Assembly: GCA_036841525.1 (NCBI GenBank) | Contig: DAITVZ010000043.1 | Location: 1 to 43,695, forward strand | From: JAAYEA01 sp012689325 | Lineage (GTDB): Bacteria > Chloroflexota > Anaerolineae > JAAYEA01 | Direction of reading: 5' to 3' | Length of the DNA: 43,695 nucleotides | Part shown: in pieces, positions 1 to 7,064 of the stretch | How the letters are laid out: each line of letters begins with the position of its first letter | Numbering within the stretch: the stretch's first letter is position 1 | Translations under genes and position numbers: made by a program | Notes under the pieces: model-generated | What the model was told of the DNA's origin: nothing | Seen by the model: only the letters and a program-made list of their open reading frames with translations | Databases searched by the model: none

Positions 1-63
1 ACCCCCCTGTACAGGATAGCCGCTATTCTACCTCACTTTTAATGCAATCGCCCTGTCAGATCC

Positions 64-465
64 CTAGGCCAGACAGCGGCCCGCCCAGTAGCCCACGGCG
101 CTCACCGCCGCGCTGAGCGCGGCGCCCCAAACCATGTCCACCACGGTGACGAGCAGCGGCCAGTCCTTGATGGTGGCAAGGTTGGTCAGGTCATAGGTGG
201 CATAGGAGACGAGGCCAAAGAGCGCCCCGCGCCACAGGGTGGCCTTGAGCGAATGCGCCTCCAGGCCAGGGAGGACGACGAAAACGAGTATGCCCACGAT
301 GAACAGGAGATAAAAGAGGCCCGCCGCGAGCCAGTTGGCGCGAGGAGCCATCAGGTAGCCCAGGTGCTGGCGGTAGAACGCGCGCGCCACCACCCCCAGC
401 CAGACCATGTCGATCGCCAGGAAAGCGGCCAGGGTGGCCAGGTAGAGCTTGAGATGATAGACCAT
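64..465 (-). CDS. DUF2177 family small membrane protein
   Basis: The product is 133 residues and is predicted to be an integral membrane protein with about four hydrophobic helices. The first holds 'AAFLAIDMVWLGVVARAFY' and the second 'LFYLLFIVGILVFVVLP'. The conserved-looking stretches 'GLVSYATYDLTNLATIKDW' and 'VVDMVWGA' match my memory of the DUF2177 family, whose biochemical role is unknown. The ATG at 463-465 has an excellent Shine-Dalgarno (AAAGGAGG on the minus strand, about 472-480). The gene lies 51 nt downstream of the heparinase-like gene on the same strand, so the two may share a transcript, although nothing links them functionally. The first 63 bases of the window hold no gene, only a short inverted repeat (ATAGC-c-GCTAT, near 16-26). 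The family call is by recognition and fairly sure; function is not assigned. Confidence 0.85.
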   Translation of the reverse strand: MVYHLKLYLATLAAFLAIDMVWLGVVARAFYRQHLGYLMAPRANWLAAGLFYLLFIVGILVFVVLPGLEAHSLKATLWRGALFGLVSYATYDLTNLATIKDWPLLVTVVDMVWGAALSAAVSAVGYWAGRCLA

Positions 466-516
466 CAGTGGGCCTCCTTTCGAGATGGTACACGGGTTTC
501 CACGGATCGGGCGGAC

Positions 517-2856
517 TCAGGAACCCAGCTCTTCGATCCCCTGGTCGCCGATGGCATAGGTGGCCTGGCCGGTCTCGAGCAGCGCCAGCGCCCCGCCGGA
601 GCGCTCGAGCGCCTGGTCCTGCCGGATCCACGCGCGGCTGGCGCCGATCTGGGCCACCTCGACACCGTCCTGGCGGCTGTCCGACACGACCGCGGGGGCC
701 AGTCCCGCGTGGGCGGGGCAGAGGACCACGCCCAGGGTGCGGCGATCCTCCAGGGCCGACGGCGTGAAGCGCAGGTGATACTGGTTGTGCCACTGGTCGC
801 GAGACCTGGTGGTGCCCGGGGCGGGGTCCCAGCCCTCGCTGAGCGAGAAAAAGGCGTCGTTGTGATAGAGCAGGTGCCCCACCAGCCGGCTGCCCGCCCG
901 CTCCAGCGCAAACGACCGCGCGGCCTCGTCCACCTGGAAGGGCGCCCAGGAGTGGATATTCCACTGCAACGCCGAGGTGACGCCGGGCTTGGCCACGAAC
1001 TCGTCCACCAGCAGGAAGGCCTGCTCGCCTTTCAGCCAGATGACATGGCGCCGGCAGCGCGCGGCGCGGTCGGCATAGCTGGCGTCGGCGTTGCCCACGA
1101 AATAGACCAGGCGCTCGTCCTCGTAGGCGTGGTCGATGGACCCGCGCGAGTCGTGCGAGCGCATCAATTGCCCCGCATCGGAGAGCGTGACGCAATTGTG
1201 CGACTTGGTGTGCCAGACCCAGTGGGCGTGGTGGGCGGAGCCATAGCCCGCATAGTAGCCGCTGGGCATGGCCATGATCTTGCCCGCCACGTGGAGAAAG
1301 AAATCGTTGTTATTGGCGTGGGAGTGGCTGATCGCCCCAAAGGGCGAGGAGCGAAAGACCAGGGCCACATCGCGGCTGGGGTCGTCGCGGTGGGAGCGGA
1401 TGGCGGCCCACCCGGCGGCGGGAAAGACGCGGCAGAGGGTCTGACCGCCTTCGGCGGCGCTGGCGGCGGGGGCGGGCTCGCCCATCACCACGTAGCGCGT
1501 GGCGCTAGAGACGGGGCCCTGGCGCTCGACCGGCGTGTCCATGGTCAGCGCCTCGGCGCGGAACGCCGCCACATAGTCGGCGAACTCGGCGGCGCCGGAT
1601 TCGCGCCCGATGAGCTCCACCAGGTCGGCGTTGGACTCCCAGGTGGCCCGCCAGCGCTCGGAGTGGTCGCCAAAGCCGAACCACTCGGCATAGGGCGGCC
1701 AGATCCATTGGCGCCAGCGGGCATGATTGGCCCAGAAGCGCCGCCGGTAGAGGTCCACCCCGACCCCGCGCTTGAGCGCTGTGGCGAACATGGTCATGAT
1801 CGTCACATAGGCCAGCCCATAGGAGGGCCCTTCGGCCCAGGCGCCGTCATCGCCGGCCCAGATCGGCCAGATGCCGCAGAGGACGGGCCGCAGCCAGTCC
1901 AGCCAGGCGGCGGCCTCGGGGATGTGCTCGTGAAAGACGAAGGCGATGTTGGCCAGAAAGACGATCTCGCGCCCGGCATGCGAGTCGAAGCGGGTGATGC
2001 CATAGGAGCCCTGGCTGTGCATGTGCTCGTAGGTAATCTGCCCCCGCCGCCGGAACTGGGCGATCACCCGCGCGCGCTCCTCGTCGGTGAATTGGTCCCA
2101 GGCCCAGTCGCAGGCGTGGGGGCCGTGCCAGATCACCGACATGTGCGCTTCGTCGTTGTGCTCCAAATAGCTGGAGCCGTCCGGGTCCCAGCGCGAGATG
2201 GACGCCATGCGCTGGGCGGCGGCGCGGCCATAGCGGGCCTCGCCGCTGGCGAGGTAGGCGAGCGCCAGGACCTCGGCGCCCTCGACGAACCGGCGGGAAT
2301 CCCACAGCACGACGGACCAGACGCGGAAAAAGGCCTCGTAATCGAGCCGCCGGTCGGGGAGGTAGGGCGGCTCGGCGATCTCGTGCGGCTGCTGGAGCAG
2401 CGCCTCCGCCTCTTGCTGCAGGTCGCGCCACAGCTCGGCGCGGGCCCCATGGCGAGAGGCCCGGAACGCCGCCAGCTCCCGAGCCCCCACGTACAGGCGC
2501 GGATGCTCGCCGGAGAGGCTGGCCAGCCACGCGCTGGCCGGCGGAACCTCCACCGTCACGGCGTCCGCGGTGATCTCGAAGGAAAAGGTGGGCGCCCATT
2601 CGCCCGCCAGGGACCAGCTCCAATAGTACGTGCCGACCGGCAGGGCTTTCTCGGGCAGATAGGCGGGATCGGCCAGGCCTTGAGCGCACAGCGCTAGCTC
2701 CGCCAGCCCCGGGTCGCGGGCGATCACCAGGTCGTAGGGGCCACCGCCCTGCGGCGGCTTCCAGGCCAGGACCGGCGGGTTGGTGACCGGGCGCGCCCCA
2801 TCGCGGGGCTGGCGCGGATCGATGTGCGGATGGGGGTGACGGGTTTCTGCGATCAT
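517..2856 (-). CDS. Heparinase II/III-family polysaccharide lyase-like protein
   Basis: The product is 779 residues from the ATG at 2854-2856. An in-frame ATG 18 nt upstream is less likely, because the AAAGGAA Shine-Dalgarno (2862-2868, minus strand) sits correctly for the inner start. The N-terminal ~130 residues look like a beta domain. The middle is an (alpha/alpha)-toroid rich in Trp and His, and the C-terminal part is the heparinase II/III beta-sandwich. Family-like motifs include 'SHSHANNNDFFLHVAGKIM' and 'HTKSHNCVTLSDAGQ'. No signal peptide is visible, so it may act on imported oligosaccharides in the cytoplasm. By family it would cleave uronic-acid-containing glycans by beta-elimination; the substrate (heparin, alginate or another polyuronide) cannot be read from sequence. 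It is divergent from the pectate lyase gene, with its own promoter in the shared region. Confidence 0.82.
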   Translation of the reverse strand: MIAETRHPHPHIDPRQPRDGARPVTNPPVLAWKPPQGGGPYDLVIARDPGLAELALCAQGLADPAYLPEKALPVGTYYWSWSLAGEWAPTFSFEITADAVTVEVPPASAWLASLSGEHPRLYVGARELAAFRASRHGARAELWRDLQQEAEALLQQPHEIAEPPYLPDRRLDYEAFFRVWSVVLWDSRRFVEGAEVLALAYLASGEARYGRAAAQRMASISRWDPDGSSYLEHNDEAHMSVIWHGPHACDWAWDQFTDEERARVIAQFRRRGQITYEHMHSQGSYGITRFDSHAGREIVFLANIAFVFHEHIPEAAAWLDWLRPVLCGIWPIWAGDDGAWAEGPSYGLAYVTIMTMFATALKRGVGVDLYRRRFWANHARWRQWIWPPYAEWFGFGDHSERWRATWESNADLVELIGRESGAAEFADYVAAFRAEALTMDTPVERQGPVSSATRYVVMGEPAPAASAAEGGQTLCRVFPAAGWAAIRSHRDDPSRDVALVFRSSPFGAISHSHANNNDFFLHVAGKIMAMPSGYYAGYGSAHHAHWVWHTKSHNCVTLSDAGQLMRSHDSRGSIDHAYEDERLVYFVGNADASYADRAARCRRHVIWLKGEQAFLLVDEFVAKPGVTSALQWNIHSWAPFQVDEAARSFALERAGSRLVGHLLYHNDAFFSLSEGWDPAPGTTRSRDQWHNQYHLRFTPSALEDRRTLGVVLCPAHAGLAPAVVSDSRQDGVEVAQIGASRAWIRQDQALERSGGALALLETGQATYAIGDQGIEELGS

Positions 2857-2903
2857 GGGGGTTCCTTTCACCAAGGGCTGGCGCGGCCATCGCGCGCCGC
2901 TGC

Positions 2904-2931
2904 ATTATAGCTGGGCTCGCCCAAGCGGCAA
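2904..2931 (-). promoter_or_regulatory. Predicted sigma70-type promoter of the heparinase-like gene
   Basis: On the minus strand a TTGCCG -35 box (2926-2931) is followed after 16 bp by a perfect TATAAT -10 box (2904-2909), about 50 nt upstream of the chosen start. It lies in the divergent region 2857-3116. Confidence 0.6.
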
Positions 2932-2950
2932 AGACGCCCCTTACGCCGAT

Positions 2951-2979
2951 TTGACGGTCGAAGGTTTAGGGCGTACAAT
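2951..2979 (+). promoter_or_regulatory. Predicted sigma70-type promoter of the pectate lyase gene
   Basis: TTGACG (2951-2956) and TACAAT (2974-2979) are separated by exactly 17 bp, close to the bacterial housekeeping consensus. Transcription would start near 2986, leaving a leader of about 130 nt before the ATG at 3117. The two divergent promoters lie about 20 bp apart, so one regulator bound between them could control both genes. Confidence 0.65.
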
Positions 2980-3116
2980 CTCATTGGGGGGCATCTCGGC
3001 AAGGTCGAGGCCGGGAGAAGGAGAGGCGCAGGCGCCAGGATAGATGACCACCAGCCCACTATCCGCGCGGGCATGGCCGGCCGACGCGGGGTCTCGCTGA
3101 TGAGGAGGAACAGGCG

Positions 3117-4457
3117 ATGCGTACCTATCGGATCTCGACCCTTTTGATTTGCGTGCTCATCGCGGCCATGGCGGCGCTGCCTGCCGCGGCCGCAGGGAAC
3201 CGCGACCTCGGGCGCGAAGTGCTGCAGCCCTTGGATGGCTGGGCCTCGCAGGGCGCCGGCACCACCGGCGGCTCGGCGGCCGCGCCGGAGCAGGTGTATC
3301 TCGTAACCAATCGACAAGAGCTGATCGCCGCGCTCAACAACGGGGTGTATCCCCCGCCGTCAACCACCCCCTCTAGCGTCCCCAAGATCATCTATGTGCA
3401 GGGCACCATCTCTGCCAACGTCGACGACAACAACCAGCCGTTGGTCTGCCAGGACTATTACCGGGATGGCTACACCCTGGAGGCCTTTCTGGCGGCCTAC
3501 GACCCGGTGGTCTGGGGCCGCACGGCGCCGACCGGGCCGCTAGAGGCCGCCCGCATCACATCACGAAACGCGCAGCAGGCCCGCGTGCGCATCCGGGTCG
3601 GCAGCAACACCACCCTGGTGGGCCTGGGCAAGAACGCACGGATCGTCGGCGCGTGGCTCGACCTGCGCGGCTCCTCCAGCGCCCAGCGCACCAACATCAT
3701 TATCCGCAATATCACCTTCCAGGACACCCACGACTGCTTCCCGGCCTGGTCGCCCACCGATGGCGCCTTGGGCGCCTGGAACGCCGAATACGACGCGATC
3801 TCGCTGCGCGAGACCAACCACGTCTGGGTCGACCATTGCACCTTCCAGGACGTGGCGACCGCCGATGACCAGCAACCGAGCTATTTTGGCGTGCTGTATC
3901 AGGTGCATGACGGGCACCTGGACATCACCAACGCCTCCGACCTGGTGACGGTCTCCTGGAACCGCTTCCTGGACCATGACAAGGTGATGCTCATCGGCTC
4001 CTCGGATGGCGCGACGGCCGATCGGAACAAGCTGCGGGTGACGCTGCACCACAACCTCTTTGAGGGCGTGGGCCAGCGCATGCCGCGGGTGCGCTTCGGC
4101 CAGGTCCACATCTATAACAACTATTACAAGATCATCAACAATCCCATCTATGCCTATAGCTGGGGCGTCGGCATCGAATCCGCCATCTATGCCGAGAACA
4201 ACTATTTCAAGACGGACCAAAAGACGAGCCCCGAGCAGTTCATCGCGGTCTACAAGGGCACGATGATCCACGCCTCCGGCACGCGCGTGAACGGCACGGC
4301 CAGCGGCGGTTTCACCGACGTGGTAGGCGCCTACAATGCGGCGAACGACCCCGACCTCGTGGAGGTCGGCTGGACACCCACGCTCTTTAGCAGGATCCAC
4401 GATGCGCAGCGGGCCATCTCGGCGGTGGAAAGCGGGGCCGGGCCCTTCCAGTGGTAA
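3117..4457 (+). CDS. Secreted pectate lyase, polysaccharide lyase family 1
   Basis: The product is 446 residues with a clear Sec signal peptide (hydrophobic core 'LLICVLIAAMAALPAAAA', cleavage around residue 26), so it is exported. PL1 enzymes are right-handed beta-helices that cleave polygalacturonate by Ca2+-dependent beta-elimination. Family signatures visible here are 'NHVWVDHCTF' (Asp239-His240), 'VSWNRFLDHDKVMLIG', and 'GQRMPRVRFGQVHIYNNYY', whose Arg324/Arg326 occupy the region of the catalytic Arg. The N-terminal 'GWAS...GTTGG' is also typical. GAGGAGGAA lies 7 nt before the ATG. Length is somewhat above a minimal PL1, owing to an insertion around residues 100-150. Regulation is probably from the promoter at 2951-2979. 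Confidence 0.92.
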   Translation: MRTYRISTLLICVLIAAMAALPAAAAGNRDLGREVLQPLDGWASQGAGTTGGSAAAPEQVYLVTNRQELIAALNNGVYPPPSTTPSSVPKIIYVQGTISANVDDNNQPLVCQDYYRDGYTLEAFLAAYDPVVWGRTAPTGPLEAARITSRNAQQARVRIRVGSNTTLVGLGKNARIVGAWLDLRGSSSAQRTNIIIRNITFQDTHDCFPAWSPTDGALGAWNAEYDAISLRETNHVWVDHCTFQDVATADDQQPSYFGVLYQVHDGHLDITNASDLVTVSWNRFLDHDKVMLIGSSDGATADRNKLRVTLHHNLFEGVGQRMPRVRFGQVHIYNNYYKIINNPIYAYSWGVGIESAIYAENNYFKTDQKTSPEQFIAVYKGTMIHASGTRVNGTASGGFTDVVGAYNAANDPDLVEVGWTPTLFSRIHDAQRAISAVESGAGPFQW

Positions 4458-4476
4458 CTTGACCCGAGGCCAGCCC

Positions 4477-4519
4477 ACAACCGGCGCTTCGTCGAGACCA
4501 TCTCGGAGGCGCCGGTTGT
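4477..4519. repeat. Long inverted repeat after the pectate lyase gene
   Basis: ACAACCGGCGC (4477-4487) and GCGCCGGTTGT (4509-4519) form a perfect 11-bp stem, with a smaller GAGA/TCTC pairing in the loop. It begins 19 nt after the pectate lyase stop. There is no T-tract, so it may be an mRNA-stabilising structure or an atypical terminator. The rest of the gap to the next start (4520-4663) shows nothing clear beyond that gene's Shine-Dalgarno. Confidence 0.6.
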
Positions 4520-4663
4520 CGCGGCTCCGGTAGACTGACCATGGGCCTGGCGTATTGCCGGCGAGTCTCTGCTCCATAGCTACCAGCACCAGACTGAACC
4601 GGGACACGAGGGCGCTCGCCGCCCTTGGGTTCGCCCCGTCCAGTGTGGGCAATAGGAGGCGCG

Positions 4664-6682
4664 GTGAGCCAGACTAGGCAGGGCAGTTGGACGCTGCACA
4701 CGGCCATGGCGCTGGCGATCCTGGCGAGCGCCGTCGCGCTGAGGTCTCTCGAGCTCGGCGGGAAGAGCCTGTGGATGGACGAGATAGCCACGGTGATCGA
4801 TGCGCGTTCGGGCGCCGAGCTGCTCAGCTATCGGATCTCCTGGGATCACCCTCCCCTGTTCTTCCTGCTTGTGACGCCCTTTGTTCGGTTATGGGACGCC
4901 GAATGGGCGCCCCGCGTGGTGTCGGCGCTCTCCGGGAGCCTCGCGGTGCTCGTGATCTACTGGCTGGGGCGCCATCTCTTGGGAAGACGGGCCGCTCTGC
5001 TCGCTGGCGTGTTCCTGGCGATATCCCCGTTCGCCATCTATTACTCGCAGGAAGCCCGGCCCTGCGCGATGGCGTCTCTCCTGGCGACGGTCGCGGTGCT
5101 GACCTGGCACAACGCGATCAAGCTGGGCGGAGCGGGCCGGTGGCTGCTTTTCGGCGCCTGCGCGGCGCTGCTGGCCTACACGTCGTACCTGGCGTGCCTG
5201 GTGCTCGTCGTGCTGGCCTTGGGCACGGCCGTGGTCTGCGCGGCGAGAAGGGCCTCCTGGAAGGACTGGGGGATCGCCGCGGGTGGTTTCGGGCTATGCG
5301 GGGTCCTGTATCTCCCGTGGCTGCCGCAGGTGCAGGCCTTTCTGCTGCGCAGCCTCGAGGGAGCGCCAAGGGCAGTCACTCCCGCCGCGCTTTGGCGCGT
5401 TTTCCACCAGTTGATGTCCCTGTTCCCGGATGCGGGCCCGGAACTGGCGGCGCTGACCTGCGCCCTCCTGGTCCTGGGCGTGCTCTCGGGGTTCCTGCGA
5501 AGGCGCTCAGCCACCCTATTGCTGGCGGCCTGGTTCGCGGCCCCGTTTCTGTTTCTGATCCTCTTTCCCCCACGCCGCTGGATTCACCCAAGGCACTTGC
5601 TCTTCGCCCTGCCGCCGCTTTGCTGCCTCGCTGCCGAGGGCGTGTCCTTCCTGGGCGGGGCGCTGGCGACGCTGGCGAGACGCCCGGCAGCAGCGAGAGG
5701 GGCCCGGCCCTCGTTCAAGCGCGCCATCGGCGCCGCCGCGTTCCTGGCCGTCTGCGCGCCGCTGGCGGTGCCCTGGAGCATGACGCTCGCCCGGTACTAT
5801 GCGGGAGAGAAGCAGAACTATCGCGATGCCGCGCGATATGTGCAAGAGAACTCGTGGCCGGGCGATGCCGTCGTCATCGGGAGCTTTGACGGGGTCGTCC
5901 TGGAGCACTATTTTTCCAAGGCTTACCTATCGAGCTATCAGGCCAGGCCCGCGTCTGCGCAGGACTGGGAGGAGCTGGTCGGCAGCCATCGCGTCTGGTA
6001 TGTCTACTCGTTTCCGTCGATAACGTCCGTTCGCGACAAGGTGTCGTATACGTATGCTCGGAGCCACCTGCGCGAGAGAGCAGAATTCCCCGCTTTGCAG
6101 CCCGATCTAGCGGTAACGGTGCTTAGGTCCGAGCTGGGCCCAGACCAGGAAGTGGTGGCCAGTCGCGCAAGCTGGGCCGCGTTCTTGCAGGAGGAGCGCG
6201 GACAACGATGGCTGCAAGCACAGCCGAATCTGGTTCGCAACGGCGCCTTCGAGGCCGGGTCAGAAGGGTGGCTTGCCTTTGCGGCCGGGCCGTCCGCACG
6301 CCTCTCCGTTGACTCGGCCGACTGCTACGAGGGCGCCCAGTGCGCCCGCGTATCCAACGCCAGCCCAGGGTATGCCGGGGGCTGGTACCAGCGAATCGAC
6401 CTCGCCGGGCACCATGCGTATGCGTACGCGTGTCGGCTGCGCGCCGTCGAGGATCAGCAGTGGAAAGGGAGGGCCCTTTACTGGGAGACCCAGGCAGAAG
6501 GGGTGCCCCAGGGGCATTGGACGAGCGAATGGGGCGGGAGCTTTGACTGGAACCCCTACTTGGCCGTCCTGGTGGTGGATGACCCCACCGAAGCCGTCAT
6601 CTTGCCCGTGACCGCGGAGGGGATGGGCTCCGTCTGGATCGACGACGTGCAGATCGTGGACCTGGGGGTCGTGTCCGAATAG
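4664..6682 (+). CDS. Membrane glycosyltransferase of the GT39/ArnT type with C-terminal carbohydrate-binding-like domain
   Basis: I chose the GTG at 4664-4666 because AATAGGAGG (about 4651-4659) precedes it; the product is 672 residues. The N-terminal half has many membrane helices and the acidic loop 'GKSLWMDEIATVID' (Asp39-Glu40) after the first helix. This loop is typical of GT-C enzymes of the PMT/ArnT/RfbX type, which transfer sugars from polyprenyl phosphate on the outer membrane face. 'WDHPPLFFLLVTPFVRLW' and 'YYSQEARPCAMASLLA' also fit the family. After the last helix (about residue 385) there is a soluble region, then a CBM4/9-like jelly-roll from about residue 520 ('NLVRNGAFEAGSEGWLAFAA' ... 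'GSVWIDDVQIVDLG'). The acceptor is unknown. The gene appears monocistronic. Confidence 0.8.
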   Translation: MSQTRQGSWTLHTAMALAILASAVALRSLELGGKSLWMDEIATVIDARSGAELLSYRISWDHPPLFFLLVTPFVRLWDAEWAPRVVSALSGSLAVLVIYWLGRHLLGRRAALLAGVFLAISPFAIYYSQEARPCAMASLLATVAVLTWHNAIKLGGAGRWLLFGACAALLAYTSYLACLVLVVLALGTAVVCAARRASWKDWGIAAGGFGLCGVLYLPWLPQVQAFLLRSLEGAPRAVTPAALWRVFHQLMSLFPDAGPELAALTCALLVLGVLSGFLRRRSATLLLAAWFAAPFLFLILFPPRRWIHPRHLLFALPPLCCLAAEGVSFLGGALATLARRPAAARGARPSFKRAIGAAAFLAVCAPLAVPWSMTLARYYAGEKQNYRDAARYVQENSWPGDAVVIGSFDGVVLEHYFSKAYLSSYQARPASAQDWEELVGSHRVWYVYSFPSITSVRDKVSYTYARSHLRERAEFPALQPDLAVTVLRSELGPDQEVVASRASWAAFLQEERGQRWLQAQPNLVRNGAFEAGSEGWLAFAAGPSARLSVDSADCYEGAQCARVSNASPGYAGGWYQRIDLAGHHAYAYACRLRAVEDQQWKGRALYWETQAEGVPQGHWTSEWGGSFDWNPYLAVLVVDDPTEAVILPVTAEGMGSVWIDDVQIVDLGVVSE

Positions 6683-6762
6683 ATCCGCGGCTGAAAGGAA
6701 TACTCGAGCTGGAGCATCTCGACCAGGCCGAGGCCGAGGGGAGGAGGGGCGCAGGAGCGCGC

Positions 6763-6789
6763 TTGACGAGATCACTAGATAGGTATAAG
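6763..6789 (+). promoter_or_regulatory. Possible promoter of the riboswitch-ATPase unit
   Basis: TTGACG (6763-6768) is followed by TATAAG (6784-6789) with a short 15-bp spacer. The -10 region overlaps an imperfect inverted repeat (6777-6809). This is a weak assignment; it is favoured only because the riboswitch begins just downstream. Confidence 0.35.
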
Positions 6790-6806
6790 CTATCATCAAT
6801 ACCATA

Positions 6807-6933
6807 TCTGTAGCCTAATTCCCGGGCAGCCCAGCGCCTGGGAAGCGGAGGGCCCACCCGTGGGGTGAATCTCGCATTAGCGAGGGGGGCATCTTTCAGC
6901 CCTAACCCGTCAGCTAACTTCGCCGGCACCATG
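6807..6933 (+). ncRNA. c-di-AMP riboswitch (ydaO-yuaA leader)
   Basis: The leader of the ATPase gene carries the conserved core of the ydaO-yuaA aptamer. It contains 'GGGGTGAATC' (6862-6871), a TCGC/GCGA hairpin directly after it, a GGG...CCC arm, and 'CCCGTCAGCTAAC' (6906-6918). Upstream, CCCGGGC and GCCTGGG (about 6821-6842) can form a further stem. These elements occur in the order I remember for the family (Rfam ydaO-yuaA). Family members bind cyclic di-AMP and usually switch downstream genes off, often genes for K+ or osmolyte transport and wall remodelling. A terminator hairpin follows at 6961-6990, supporting control by transcription termination. Ends are approximate. Confidence 0.92.
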
Positions 6934-6960
6934 AAAGAGGCAGAGGCATAGAGCAGGCTT

Positions 6961-6990
6961 GCTCCAGGCTTCGGTCTGGAGCTTTTGTTT
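6961..6990 (+). terminator. Intrinsic terminator of the riboswitch expression platform
   Basis: GCTCCAG (6961-6967) pairs with CTGGAGC (6976-6982) around a GC-T-T-C-G-G-T loop, followed by TTTTGTTT. It lies between the aptamer and the ATPase start, so it is an attenuator rather than a gene end. A competing small hairpin, GAGCA (6951-6955) with TGCTC (6960-6964), overlaps its 5' arm and could act as antiterminator. A further perfect 8-bp hairpin (7011-7018 with 7026-7033) lies between it and the Shine-Dalgarno. Confidence 0.8.
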
Positions 6991-7064
6991 GGCCCGGAAA
7001 GCGAGCGCCGCGCAGGGCTTGCTGGGCCCTGCGGTGTTGGCTGGCTCGCGCAAAGGAGTCCAAG

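Noticed and set aside
253..2697. Long plus-strand frame opposite the heparinase-like gene
   Set aside because: The minus strand encodes a coherent family protein with a good Shine-Dalgarno; the plus-strand translation is compositionally odd and lacks a ribosome-binding site.
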